DNA from: Profundicola chukchiensis
GTDB taxonomy: Bacteria; Bacteroidota; Bacteroidia; Flavobacteriales; Weeksellaceae
Direction of reading: 5' to 3'
Length of the DNA: 64,000 bases
NCBI RefSeq assembly: GCF_029664245.1
Contig: NZ_JANAIE010000005.1
Location: forward strand, 62,001 to 126,000
A model generated the notes under the pieces. It was not told where the DNA came from. It was given only the letters and a program-made list of their open reading frames with translations, and did not search any database. The position numbers and the translations under genes are program-made. The number at the start of each line of letters is the position of its first letter. The stretch's first letter is position 1. This document shows, piece after piece, positions 56,293-64,000 of the stretch.

Positions 56293-56352
56293 TCATACTT
56301 GTCTTAGTCTTCGATACAATTTTGTTTCACAAAATCACTCAAACTGAAAAGA
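56293..56352 (-). repeat. CACATTGAGTG repeat, inverted copy
   Basis: TCTTCGATACAATTTTGTTT and CACAAAATCACTCAAACTGA are the reverse-complement form of the family at 54107-54252. Confidence 0.55.
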
Positions 56353-56429
56353 GAGTTTCTACATCGCTTTTTGCTCGGATTTAAAAAATTCCTAAATTGT
56401 AGATTGATTACCAATTAAATAACTCAACT

Positions 56430-57032
56430 ATGAAAACTTTACAACATATCTTGATAGCCTTTTGTCTTTTCAGCATACTTCCGATAAATGGTCAGGAAAT
56501 AAAATCAAGTTCAGAGTCTGCTAATATAAATGTCGAAACAAGTCAAGCTCTTAGAGGGGAAGCAGCTCTTACAAAATCTATTGTTAGAGATTATATTGTT
56601 ACGCGTATAGAGGACTTTAAATTACACAAGGAAATTCGTTCGCAGGGGAATGTAGATGATAAAGCCATTCGTAAGTACTATTCTCAGCGTGAGGTTTTAA
56701 TAGTCCAAATGGGTTGGGAGGTTGAAGAATTTGAAAACACAGAAAATAGAATAAATCAAGTTCTCGCTGGTTTGAAAATAGAGTCCCATATTAGTTCGGA
56801 TGCAGATTTTCAGAATGAAATTAAAGAAATTAATAGCAATCCTTACTTGACGGAAAAGCAGAAAAAGGCTACCATAGAGCTATTAGAATTAGATCGAGAA
56901 AATCGTCGAGCTACTTTCGTAGATCCGATCCAGAAGGATAGACCTGCAGTGATGGCTTATATAAAGGAGTTGCGTCATTTGAAAGATTATTTAGCTGAAA
57001 ATCGTTCAGACCCACCTGTGCTGAGGGACTAA
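56430..57032 (+). CDS. Exported protein of unknown function
   Basis: The 200-residue protein has a signal peptide (about residues 1-21, cleavage after NGQ or near it) and a mostly helical, highly charged mature part (EKQKKATIELLELDRENRRA). No family is recognised. It stands alone in the repeat-rich stretch between two hairpin clusters, with no evident terminator; it could be a strain-specific gene. Confidence 0.65.
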   Translation: MKTLQHILIAFCLFSILPINGQEIKSSSESANINVETSQALRGEAALTKSIVRDYIVTRIEDFKLHKEIRSQGNVDDKAIRKYYSQREVLIVQMGWEVEEFENTENRINQVLAGLKIESHISSDADFQNEIKEINSNPYLTEKQKKATIELLELDRENRRATFVDPIQKDRPAVMAYIKELRHLKDYLAENRSDPPVLRD

Positions 57033-57081
57033 GTTTAGGTTTGTTTTATTATTTATTAATATGATTTTTTAAACTATATCA

Positions 57082-57586
57082 ATGGCTTGCTGGATTTGGT
57101 TTAGTATCTAGCGGTATGGTTGGGGTTGATTAAAAAGATTTCGCATCAAGTGCGGAATGGCGCTACGGGTTTAGATTTAGCAGTTGTAGTTGAGCGCCAC
57201 ACGTCATGCTGAACTTGATTCAGCATCTAGCGGTGTGATTCGGGTGAATTAAAAAGATTCCGCATCAAGTGCGGAATGACACTTCGGGTTTAGATTTAGC
57301 GGTTGTATTTAAGCATCACCTGTCATGCTGAACTTGATTCAGCATCTTTTGAAATGAATAGGTTAGTTTTAAGAGATTCCGCATCAAGTGCGGAATGACG
57401 TTACGGATTTAGATTTAGCAGTTGTATTTAAGCATAACTTGTCATGCTGAACTTGATTCAGCATCTTTTGGAATGAATGGGTTAGTTTTAAGAGATTCCG
57501 CATCAAGTGCGGAATGACGCTTCGGGTATACATTAAGCGGTTGTAGTTAAGCATCACCTGTCATGCTGAACTTGATTCAGCATCTC
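57082..57586 (+). repeat. Tandem array of paired hairpins, exact 119-bp period
   Basis: Hairpin A starts at 57203, 57322, 57441 and 57560 and hairpin B at 57137, 57256, 57375 and 57494, all 119 bp apart; a degenerate A (TGCTGGATTTGGTTTAGTA) opens the array near 57085. Both the hairpins and the spacers (TTTTGAAATGAATGGGTTAG and GGTTTAGATTTAGCGGTTGT types) repeat, so this is a tandem duplication rather than separate insertions. Confidence 0.93.
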
Positions 57587-57627
57587 ATCAATTATTTGCA
57601 ATTAAATTCCTTAATGGCATCAAGAAA

Positions 57628-57909
57628 TTATATAATCTCCAAAGTTTCTAAATTTGGGTTGATTGTTTTTATCAAATCTATTTTCCACTTTCGCTTCCAA
57701 TTCTTCAATTGTTTCTCCCGTAAAATAGCTTGATTAATATCAAGAAACTCTTCGTAATATACTAAATCGGTTAATTGATATTTTTTAGTAAAAACACTAC
57801 CTTGATTATTAGCATGATCTAATATTCTTTTTGTGAGATGATGAGTAACCCCGATATAAAATGTGGTTCTGTTTTTATTGCTTAAAATGTAAATGTAGTA
57901 GTTGTTCAT
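57628..57909 (-). CDS. GIY-YIG nuclease-family protein
   Basis: A 93-residue single-domain GIY-YIG protein of the UPF0213/YhbQ-like group. The YIYILSN (residues 5-11) and YIGVT (18-22) strands supply the GIY and YIG elements, with the catalytic-type arginine in TKRILDH and the glutamate in VYYEEF, followed by AILREKQLKNWKRKWK. The gene lies directly between the 119-bp hairpin array and the next hairpin cluster. Small GIY-YIG genes are often close to such repeats; whether it moves or processes them is inference. Confidence 0.88.
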   Translation of the reverse strand: MNNYYIYILSNKNRTTFYIGVTHHLTKRILDHANNQGSVFTKKYQLTDLVYYEEFLDINQAILREKQLKNWKRKWKIDLIKTINPNLETLEII

Positions 57910-57974
57910 TTTTAGTTATTTAAGCTCAAACAAGATAAAGATTTCCTTTTAATAATTGAAAAAATATATTTCTC

Positions 57975-58320
57975 ATGCGGGATCTGGTTTAGCATCTAGC
58001 CTAATATTCGTTTAATTTTAAAAGACTCTGAATCAAGTTCAGAGTGACGCTACGGGTTTAGATTTAGCAGTTGTAGTTAAGCGCATGTCATGCTGAACTT
58101 GATTCAGCATCTAGTGGAATGGTTGGGTTTGATTAAAAAGATTCCGCATCAAGTGCGGAATGACGCTTCGGGTTTAGATTGAGCGGTTGTAGTTAAGCAC
58201 CATACGTCATGCTGGATTTGGTTTAGCATCTGGCTTAATATTCGTTTAATTTTAAAAGACTCTGAATCAAGTTCAGAGTGACGCTACGGGTTTAATATTA
58301 AATGACGCTTCTGGTTTAGA
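57975..58320 (+). repeat. Hairpin cluster with covarying arms
   Basis: Includes hairpins with the arms CTCTGAA/TTCAGAG (near 58020 and 58260), CCGCA/TGCGG (near 58143) and TGCTGAA/TTCAGCA (near 58089), plus GGA/TTT-paired A variants (near 58213). The remainder up to 58789 holds TTTAAACCAC-type low-complexity words (58355-58435) and no gene. Confidence 0.85.
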
Positions 58321-58789
58321 ATTATAAGTGAAAATTAAATAAGCTTGAGACGAATTAAACCATATTAAACTATTTTTAAACCTATTAAACCACTTTAAAC
58401 TACTATCAAACACCTTTAAACCACTTCATCTCATGCTCCTTTGATACTTATTTAGGCGGAATTTGAAAAAGTTTGAAATAAGTTGCATTCGTGAGTTTTC
58501 AGTAGAATGGGAGGGAAACTAAATTTTTAAGAGCAAAATCAGTCATTAGGTATGTTATTACACAAAATTTAGGATAAATTATTATTGAATAATCATTAAA
58601 AATATAATACTATTTATGAATAGTATATTGAATCTATAGGTTTATTGTGTGAAATATCAAAAATTTAGCTGTATTTTTACTGAATTAAGAACAAATAATA
58701 AGTACCGGGAAGGATGAAAGAAACTCAGTTTTCTAGATTTCAATCAGTTTTGAAATAACTACAAATTTCTTCCTTAGCCAAAAAACAAG

Positions 58790-60601
58790 ATGATGACAGC
58801 CTCAAAAACAATTCATAATTTTCATATCCCTGTGATGGGATTAGCTTTTACTATAGACAGCCCCATTAGAGTGGCACAATATGGTATTTCTTCTGTGATT
58901 TCGATCATTGACGATGAACTTGCTGAAAAAATGAATTCATTCTACAGTAAGAAGTTTAACCTTCCGTATGTAGAAACACCCAAAAAAGAACAAGACCATA
59001 GAGCACAACGAATTACCAATTACCTGAATTTAGTAGATCTAATTGTAAAGGAAAAGTTTGAAAAATTCAAGTGTGAGTTAGCTGAGAATAAAGCAGCTTT
59101 AGACAACTTTATTGAAATGTTACCTAATTCATCAGACCTTAGACAAGGTTTGTCTAATATGATGGACGAGGGAACGCTAATGAAGGAAAATATCCTTAAT
59201 TATTTAGAAACACATTTAAAGCCAGGCGAGATTGATGTGAATATCATGACCAAAATCGACAAGGATAATTATGTGAAAGGTGAGAAACTACCGATTGAAT
59301 TTAATGACGCGCATGCTTCTTTGAGAGGTTTTGCGAAGAGTAATCTGAGTTCATCTTTGGTATTATCTGCTGGAATGAACCCAAGATTGTATAGTTATTT
59401 TGAGCAGTTTGAGGATTTCTTCCCGAACGAGAAAAACGAATTGAAAAAGAAAATTATTCTTAAGGTGAGTGATTATCGTTCAGCGATTATTCAAGGTAAA
59501 TTCTTGGCCAAGAAAGGCCTTTGGGTTTCTGAGTATCGCGTGGAGTCTGGATTAAACTGTGGTGGGCATGCTTTTGCTACCAATGGATTTTTATTAGGTC
59601 CGATCTTAGAAGAGTTTAAAAACAAGAAAGAAGATTTAATTGCAGAAACGCATGAGATCTTGGTGAAGGCTTTAGAACAAAAAGAGTTGCCTATTCCACA
59701 AGAACCTTTAGAATTGAAAATCACCGTTCAGGGTGGAGTTGGAACTTCAGATGAGCACGAATTTTTAATCAATCATTATAAGGTTGATTCAGTAGGATGG
59801 GGTTCACCATTTTTAATGGTTCCTGAAGCTACTTCTGTGGATAAGGAAACCCGAACTTTATTAGGGAAAGCCAAAGAGGAAGATTTATATTTAAGTGGGA
59901 TTTCACCTTTAGGTGTTCCGTTTAATACTGTGAAAGGAACTTCTAATGAATTCTTCAAGAACAAAAGAATTGCAGAAGGTAAGGCAGGAAGCTCTTGTCC
60001 GAAGAAATTCTTAACCTTGAATCAAGAGTTTGGGAAAGAAGGTATCTGTACAGCAGCTAAGAAATTTCAAGATATAAAATTGAAAGATTTAGAAGCTCAA
60101 AAAGAGGATATATCGACGAAAGCTTATAATGATACCAAGTTTAAGATTACCGAGAAAGCATGTTTGTGTGTTGGTTTAGCCAATGCAGCTTTAATGGATC
60201 ATGAGATTCCGATTAAAGGACAAGATCAAGGTGTGGTAATTTGTCCAGGACCGAATATCGCTTATTTTGACAAGGAGGTTTCTCTTAAGCAAATGTTGAA
60301 GCATATTTATGGTAAGATTTCAATCATGAAAGATGAAAACCGTCCGAATATGTTTGTGAAGGAATTGAATATGTATGTAGATTATCTTCAAAAAGAAATT
60401 GAATCTTATACAGAAGAAGTTAGCACGAAACAAATTAAAAAATGGGATGCCTTTAAAGCGAATATCGCTGATGGTATTGCATATTACCAAGAGCTTTTCT
60501 CTACACCAAAAACGGTTGAGAACTTAACGATTCAACAACAATTGTTGGAAGCTAAAGAGGCCTTGATGCAAGTTATGTATGACGAAGAATATGCAATTTA
60601 A
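58790..60601 (+). CDS. Large conserved protein of unknown function
   Basis: A 603-residue soluble protein that I recognise only as a conserved hypothetical type. Segments that look functional: VMGLAFTIDSPIRVAQYGIS near the N-terminus, SGLNCGGHAFATNGFLLGP (about 262), VGTSDEHEFLINHYKVDSVG (about 320), SVGWGSPFLMVPEATSVD, GKAGSSCPKKFL and ACLCVGLANAAL with closely spaced cysteines, and GVVICPGPNIAYF. The cysteines and His residues suggest metal or flavin/iron-sulfur chemistry, which is inference. The first two codons are both Met; either may be used. A bidirectional terminator follows. Confidence 0.8.
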   Translation: MMTASKTIHNFHIPVMGLAFTIDSPIRVAQYGISSVISIIDDELAEKMNSFYSKKFNLPYVETPKKEQDHRAQRITNYLNLVDLIVKEKFEKFKCELAENKAALDNFIEMLPNSSDLRQGLSNMMDEGTLMKENILNYLETHLKPGEIDVNIMTKIDKDNYVKGEKLPIEFNDAHASLRGFAKSNLSSSLVLSAGMNPRLYSYFEQFEDFFPNEKNELKKKIILKVSDYRSAIIQGKFLAKKGLWVSEYRVESGLNCGGHAFATNGFLLGPILEEFKNKKEDLIAETHEILVKALEQKELPIPQEPLELKITVQGGVGTSDEHEFLINHYKVDSVGWGSPFLMVPEATSVDKETRTLLGKAKEEDLYLSGISPLGVPFNTVKGTSNEFFKNKRIAEGKAGSSCPKKFLTLNQEFGKEGICTAAKKFQDIKLKDLEAQKEDISTKAYNDTKFKITEKACLCVGLANAALMDHEIPIKGQDQGVVICPGPNIAYFDKEVSLKQMLKHIYGKISIMKDENRPNMFVKELNMYVDYLQKEIESYTEEVSTKQIKKWDAFKANIADGIAYYQELFSTPKTVENLTIQQQLLEAKEALMQVMYDEEYAI

Positions 60602-60659
60602 TAAGTTTTAAATTTAATGATTGAAACATATTAAATAGCTACAGTTATAAAATTTAAAA

Positions 60660-60698
60660 GAAAAGCCTTAAAGATCAATCGATTTTTAAGGCTTTTTA
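60660..60698. terminator. Bidirectional terminator between convergent genes
   Basis: AAAAGCCTTAAA and TTTTAAGGCTTTTT arms around an AT-rich loop, with T-runs both ways. Confidence 0.88.
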
Positions 60699-60700
60699 GA

Positions 60701-61189
60701 TTATTTATCTTTTTTGGATTGAAAAGATCTAATATGTAATGCTTTGATTTTCTCTGCAAGTTCGGGAACAGGACCTTCTACTTGTAGTTGTGGAGCAACC
60801 TCTTGAATGGATAAAGCTTTGATGGGAGAGTAAGCATTTCCCATTTCTTGTTTCCACTCGCTTAACTGCTTAGACGAACTAGCGTATACAATGCGTCCGA
60901 GGCCATTCCAGGCGTGTGCAGCCGAACACATAGGGCAATGTTCACCCGAAGTGTAGACAGTAGCTTTAGAGCGCTCCTCAGCGGTCATGTGGAGAGCAGC
61001 CCATCGTGCAATGGCAAATTCTGGATGCTGTGTATTGTCGCCGGTTGTGGCAACATGATTATGATCCTTAAACAATACCTCTCCATCTGCCGAAACGAGT
61101 ACCGAACCAAAAGGTTCGTCGCCATGTTCTAAGGCTTTTTCAGCTAATTCTACACAGTGCTCTAAATGTTTTAAATCGATTTCATTCAT
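60701..61189 (-). CDS. Nucleoside/tRNA-type deaminase (CDA superfamily)
   Basis: A 162-residue zinc deaminase. The active-site pair is HPEFA (His55, Glu57; the usual motif is HAE, so a proline replaces the alanine) and HCPMC (Cys85, Cys88). The substrate group is probably guanine or a free nucleoside, or a tRNA adenosine as in TadA; the variant motif and length fit guanine/nucleoside deaminases better than TadA. It is expected to be cytoplasmic. It is on its own, with a convergent neighbour. Confidence 0.88.
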   Translation of the reverse strand: MNEIDLKHLEHCVELAEKALEHGDEPFGSVLVSADGEVLFKDHNHVATTGDNTQHPEFAIARWAALHMTAEERSKATVYTSGEHCPMCSAAHAWNGLGRIVYASSSKQLSEWKQEMGNAYSPIKALSIQEVAPQLQVEGPVPELAEKIKALHIRSFQSKKDK

Positions 61190-61235
61190 TTTTATAAATT
61201 CAAATGTTTTAATGCATTTATTTCAAAAATAAAAG

Positions 61236-61724
61236 TTATTTGTTTTCAAGGTCTAGGTCTTTTAAAAACTCTTTCAGTTCTTCCTCCCTTTGAGTTCCTA
61301 CGAGGAATTTATCTCCATTTTTAAACTCTAGGGCCAATCCAATATTCCCACCAGTATTATAAACCGTACCATGAGCCGTCCAAAAACGTAGTCCCCAACC
61401 ACCAACAAAACCATAATCAATCACTTTAGCGCTTTTGATGTCTTTCCAATAAAAGTGCTTCTTGCTAAAAGGAATAAAACTGATTTTAAGCTCTTGTTGA
61501 TTGAGTTCGGTTTTAAGTTTCATCATTCCAAAAATGACAATCAAGCCGATGAGTAAAATGGTTAGAACCACCAATGCCTCATTCGAGATTGGAATATTCC
61601 CATCTTGCACTTCAAGGAAAATATGTTGATAGGTTTTGAAAATCATGAAACCAGCACTGGTCAATAATACCAACCAAAGCCACCACTGACTTAGTTTTTG
61701 AGTTTCTTTAAATTCTAGTTTCAT
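61236..61724 (-). CDS. Small membrane protein of unknown function
   Basis: The 162-residue protein has two hydrophobic helices (about residues 12-30 and 40-62) and a soluble tail with PH-like strands (KISFIPFSKKHFYWKDI, GNIGLALEFKNGDKFLVGT). The frame is open to a TTG at 61781, which would overlap the upstream gene by 34 bp; the ATG at 61724 (MKLEFKETQ) removes the overlap and is preferred. Layout resembles the two proteins at 47606-48629. Confidence 0.65.
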   Translation of the reverse strand: MKLEFKETQKLSQWWLWLVLLTSAGFMIFKTYQHIFLEVQDGNIPISNEALVVLTILLIGLIVIFGMMKLKTELNQQELKISFIPFSKKHFYWKDIKSAKVIDYGFVGGWGLRFWTAHGTVYNTGGNIGLALEFKNGDKFLVGTQREEELKEFLKDLDLENK

Positions 61725-61747
61725 GTTTTGAATGTTTTTTGGATAAT

Positions 61748-64000
61748 TTAATACAGCATGTAATAGCTGAAATACGAACAAGATTGAAGCAATTGATTGG
61801 CCGTATGTGTGTTGGCATAATCGCGCTTTAAAATCGCGAAATAGTTTCTATAATTTTCGCGCTTGGTTTTTAGCTGAAAGTCTTCTTGTTCAAATTGCTT
61901 TTGTCGATAATTTGGATCGTTCCAGTCAATATACCAATTTTGGCTGCCTTTCCAAATATAGTACTTTCCTTGCTCGGCCTTCGCCATTTGAAAGAGAATG
62001 TTAGCACTCTTCTCGCGATCATTGCTTAAAGTTAGGGCTTTCTGATAATATTGAATCGATAAATCATAATTATCATCTTCGATATGACTATAATCGGTGA
62101 AGTATTTATAATAAAGCTGATTTTTCTGTGCCCGACTATTGAATTCAAACTTAGGACCATTGGCATTGTTGAGGTCCATGACTAACACATGTCTGAAATA
62201 GCCCAGCTTAGAAGTATTGAATAATGCATTCCCAATGAGTTCATTGGCCTTCATGGCTTTTGCATCCTTGCCTTTTCCGATTTTTTCTAGTGCTTGAAGT
62301 GCTTGTGCCAATTCAAGTTTATTCATTTTATCTTTTAAGAATGGAAAATCCTTTAAGTTGTTCACTTTTAGTGAAATATGCTCTGGACTTTGATAGCTCA
62401 CCCATTTTTCTTGTCCGAAGATGTACTTCGAAATATTATTGAATCCATTATATGCGGTTTTAGGTAACTTATCCACCGTTTCCCAAGTTTGACGGTCGAG
62501 TAGGTAATAATCTCGCTGAATTCCATTGAACTTTTGTGCCTTTTGATAATATGCTACAGCTTTATCAAAATCAGCATTTCGCATCGCATGATCTCCATAA
62601 ATCAACGCAAAGAACGATTGAATATCTCCCATATCGTTTTGATTGGAAACCAACCATTGCTCAAAAGCGTTTTTATTTGATTTTTGAATAAAGGCATCGA
62701 GTTGTTGCGTAAGTTTTAAATTAGGGTTGTATTGCAACGCCGAAAGTTGATTGCTCATTAAAAACGACTTAGCTAAATCATTTTGTAAGAAATAGCGATT
62801 GGCCAAAATATCTCGAATGAAATCTTTTGCGTCATCGGTGAACTGGCTATTTCCTTTTGGCTTAAATAAATCTGGGTAAGTACTAAAAGTTTTAGCCTCA
62901 AAAGTGGCATCAATCTTTGGTTGAGCGACAATGTTGTTTAATACCAACATTTGGTTGATTTGCTTCTGATATAATGAATTCTTGGTTTTAATATTTTTTA
63001 AAATCGAAGTGCTAGAATCATAATCCTTTTCTAGGAAATAAATATGCGCTAAACTTAAGCTCCAAAACTCATCCTTTGAGGCTTTTTGAGCTGTTTTAAT
63101 AATATTTTTTAAGTCATTGAGTTGTCGAAACGTGTTGGAATAGAAGTCATCACCAGCTTTCAAGGGTAATCTTTTGCTGTGTGCGCATTGGTCATCATTG
63201 CACTGGAAATAAACCGGCAAATGATTTCTTTCTAATTGATCTAAAGCTCTTACGGTCAATACTTTTAAAATATCAGAATTCGCATCTATTTTCAGCATTT
63301 CATTCATGAAATACACCGGATTTGAGAAGTCATTATAAGCTAAAAGGAAATAGGCCATGTTTTTCTCTTCCTTAGTTTTAGCACTTTTTAAAAGCATTTC
63401 AAACTCATCCCATTCATTTAATCGCATAGAGGCATGAGCGCTTTTTTTCTTGTTTCTAGAGTGAATAAAAACTTGAAAGAAATTTTGATTCGCTTTTTCT
63501 AACATGCCCAAACCTCTTTGTGCTCCCGCCATCTGATCGAGTGCATACCAATACATAGGCGTATCTTTTTTCAGTGGCTCAACATATGTATTAAAAGCTG
63601 CAATGGCTTCATTATACTTTCGGGAATAGTGGTTTAATCTTACGATTTGATAAGCATATCTAAGTTTAATGTCTTGATTATCTGTTAGGTCGTAGCTTTT
63701 TGTTAAAACCTTTAAAACTTCATTATAATCAAGCTTGCTAACATCTAAATCATCTTCAGATCGCTCTGAATACCAATTATTGCTCGGAACATAGGTTATC
63801 ATCATATAAGGAGCTAGGTATTTAGCATAGGCCAAATAGGCTAGACCTTCTTGATATTTGTGATAGAAATCGGCGCCCATTTTTTTGCTCAATTCATGAC
63901 TAAGATTTCCTTTCTTCCAATTGTATAAATGTTTCCTGTCTATGATTTTAACCAGTGCATTGGTTTCCTCATAGCTAAGTTCATGTTGAAAATAAGAAAC
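61748..64000 (-). CDS. TPR-like helical-repeat protein, 5' end beyond the window
   Basis: At least 750 residues are encoded; the frame stays open past the TTG at 63892 to the window edge (text upstream includes VSYFQHELSYEETNALVKII), so the start is outside. The protein is built of repeated helical pairs (AKSFLMSNQLSALQYNPNLK, DFDKAVAYYQKAQKFNG, YDLSIQYYQKALTLSNDREK) typical of TPR proteins, several with Y-x-KA signatures. No catalytic domain is seen. Such large TPR proteins are common in this phylum and often secreted or membrane-associated; the missing N-terminus hides any signal. Confidence 0.75.
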   Translation of the reverse strand, partial: VSYFQHELSYEETNALVKIIDRKHLYNWKKGNLSHELSKKMGADFYHKYQEGLAYLAYAKYLAPYMMITYVPSNNWYSERSEDDLDVSKLDYNEVLKVLTKSYDLTDNQDIKLRYAYQIVRLNHYSRKYNEAIAAFNTYVEPLKKDTPMYWYALDQMAGAQRGLGMLEKANQNFFQVFIHSRNKKKSAHASMRLNEWDEFEMLLKSAKTKEEKNMAYFLLAYNDFSNPVYFMNEMLKIDANSDILKVLTVRALDQLERNHLPVYFQCNDDQCAHSKRLPLKAGDDFYSNTFRQLNDLKNIIKTAQKASKDEFWSLSLAHIYFLEKDYDSSTSILKNIKTKNSLYQKQINQMLVLNNIVAQPKIDATFEAKTFSTYPDLFKPKGNSQFTDDAKDFIRDILANRYFLQNDLAKSFLMSNQLSALQYNPNLKLTQQLDAFIQKSNKNAFEQWLVSNQNDMGDIQSFFALIYGDHAMRNADFDKAVAYYQKAQKFNGIQRDYYLLDRQTWETVDKLPKTAYNGFNNISKYIFGQEKWVSYQSPEHISLKVNNLKDFPFLKDKMNKLELAQALQALEKIGKGKDAKAMKANELIGNALFNTSKLGYFRHVLVMDLNNANGPKFEFNSRAQKNQLYYKYFTDYSHIEDDNYDLSIQYYQKALTLSNDREKSANILFQMAKAEQGKYYIWKGSQNWYIDWNDPNYRQKQFEQEDFQLKTKRENYRNYFAILKRDYANTHTANQLLQSCSYFSYYMLY

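Noticed and set aside
57082-57586. CRISPR-like array of roughly 25-bp repeats with short spacers
   Set aside because: The intervening segments are also near-identical, the period is 119 bp, two different hairpins alternate and no cas genes are present.
53808-58789. Integrative element or prophage remnant
   Set aside because: No integrase, phage structural gene, tRNA target or direct-repeat attachment sites were found.

Overview
The window is about 64 kb of an AT-rich (roughly 35% GC by eye) chromosome from a member of the Bacteroidota, most likely Flavobacteriales. The evidence is Bacteroidota-type promoters (TAnnTTTG at -7, with TTTG about 19-21 bp upstream at rpmE2 and argH), start codons without Shine-Dalgarno sequences, many SPII lipoproteins, type B L31, the ddl/PASTA/RluD neighbourhood, a glycine-rich RRM protein and a probable sulfonolipid gene set. 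No rRNA, tRNA, CRISPR array, intact insertion sequence or integrase was found.

Layout. 1-118 is the 3' end of uvrC. 259-7538 is a TPP-riboswitch-controlled thiamine operon: thiS, thiC, a TenI/ThiE-like gene, thiD, thiE, thiG, thiH and a ThiF-rhodanese fusion, most genes overlapping or nearly touching. 7.5-24.1 kb is housekeeping: a 2-hydroxyacid dehydrogenase with a TlpA thioredoxin, dapF-mltG, a DCC-family protein, a YeiH-type transporter, an AddA/RecB-like helicase-nuclease, argH, a ZIP transporter, ffh, ddl, a PASTA protein and an RluD-type pseudouridine synthase. 24.5-37.7 kb holds a beta-helix lipoprotein, rpmE2, a GlmU-like protein, three genes that together fit sulfonolipid (capnine-type) synthesis, two lipoprotein metallopeptidases, a type II NADH dehydrogenase, a YedK/HMCES protein and an RRM protein. 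37.7-48.6 kb, almost all on the minus strand, holds small membrane proteins, a copper module (CopA-type ATPase and CopZ-like chaperone), a MarR regulator, a serine hydrolase, a TolC-HlyD-ABC permease operon and a Crp/Fnr regulator.

The accessory part is 48.0-58.8 kb. A tight three-gene operon encodes an unknown 108-residue protein, a NUDIX hydrolase and a 1044-residue protein joining a PLD (HKD) nuclease domain, an SF2 helicase and a DUF3427-like C-terminus; this is the best candidate here for a genome-defence or nucleic-acid quality-control system. Next to it is about 5 kb of repeats: paired hairpin elements, including a tandem array with an exact 119-bp period, a GIY-YIG nuclease gene between hairpin clusters, an unexplained array of CATCCGCAT-like motifs at exact 22-bp spacing, and other short dispersed repeats. 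The window ends with a large conserved unknown protein, a nucleoside deaminase, a membrane protein and a TPR-like protein that runs off the right edge.

Positions of genes are exact in frame. Positions of short sites were counted by hand and may be off by a base or two.
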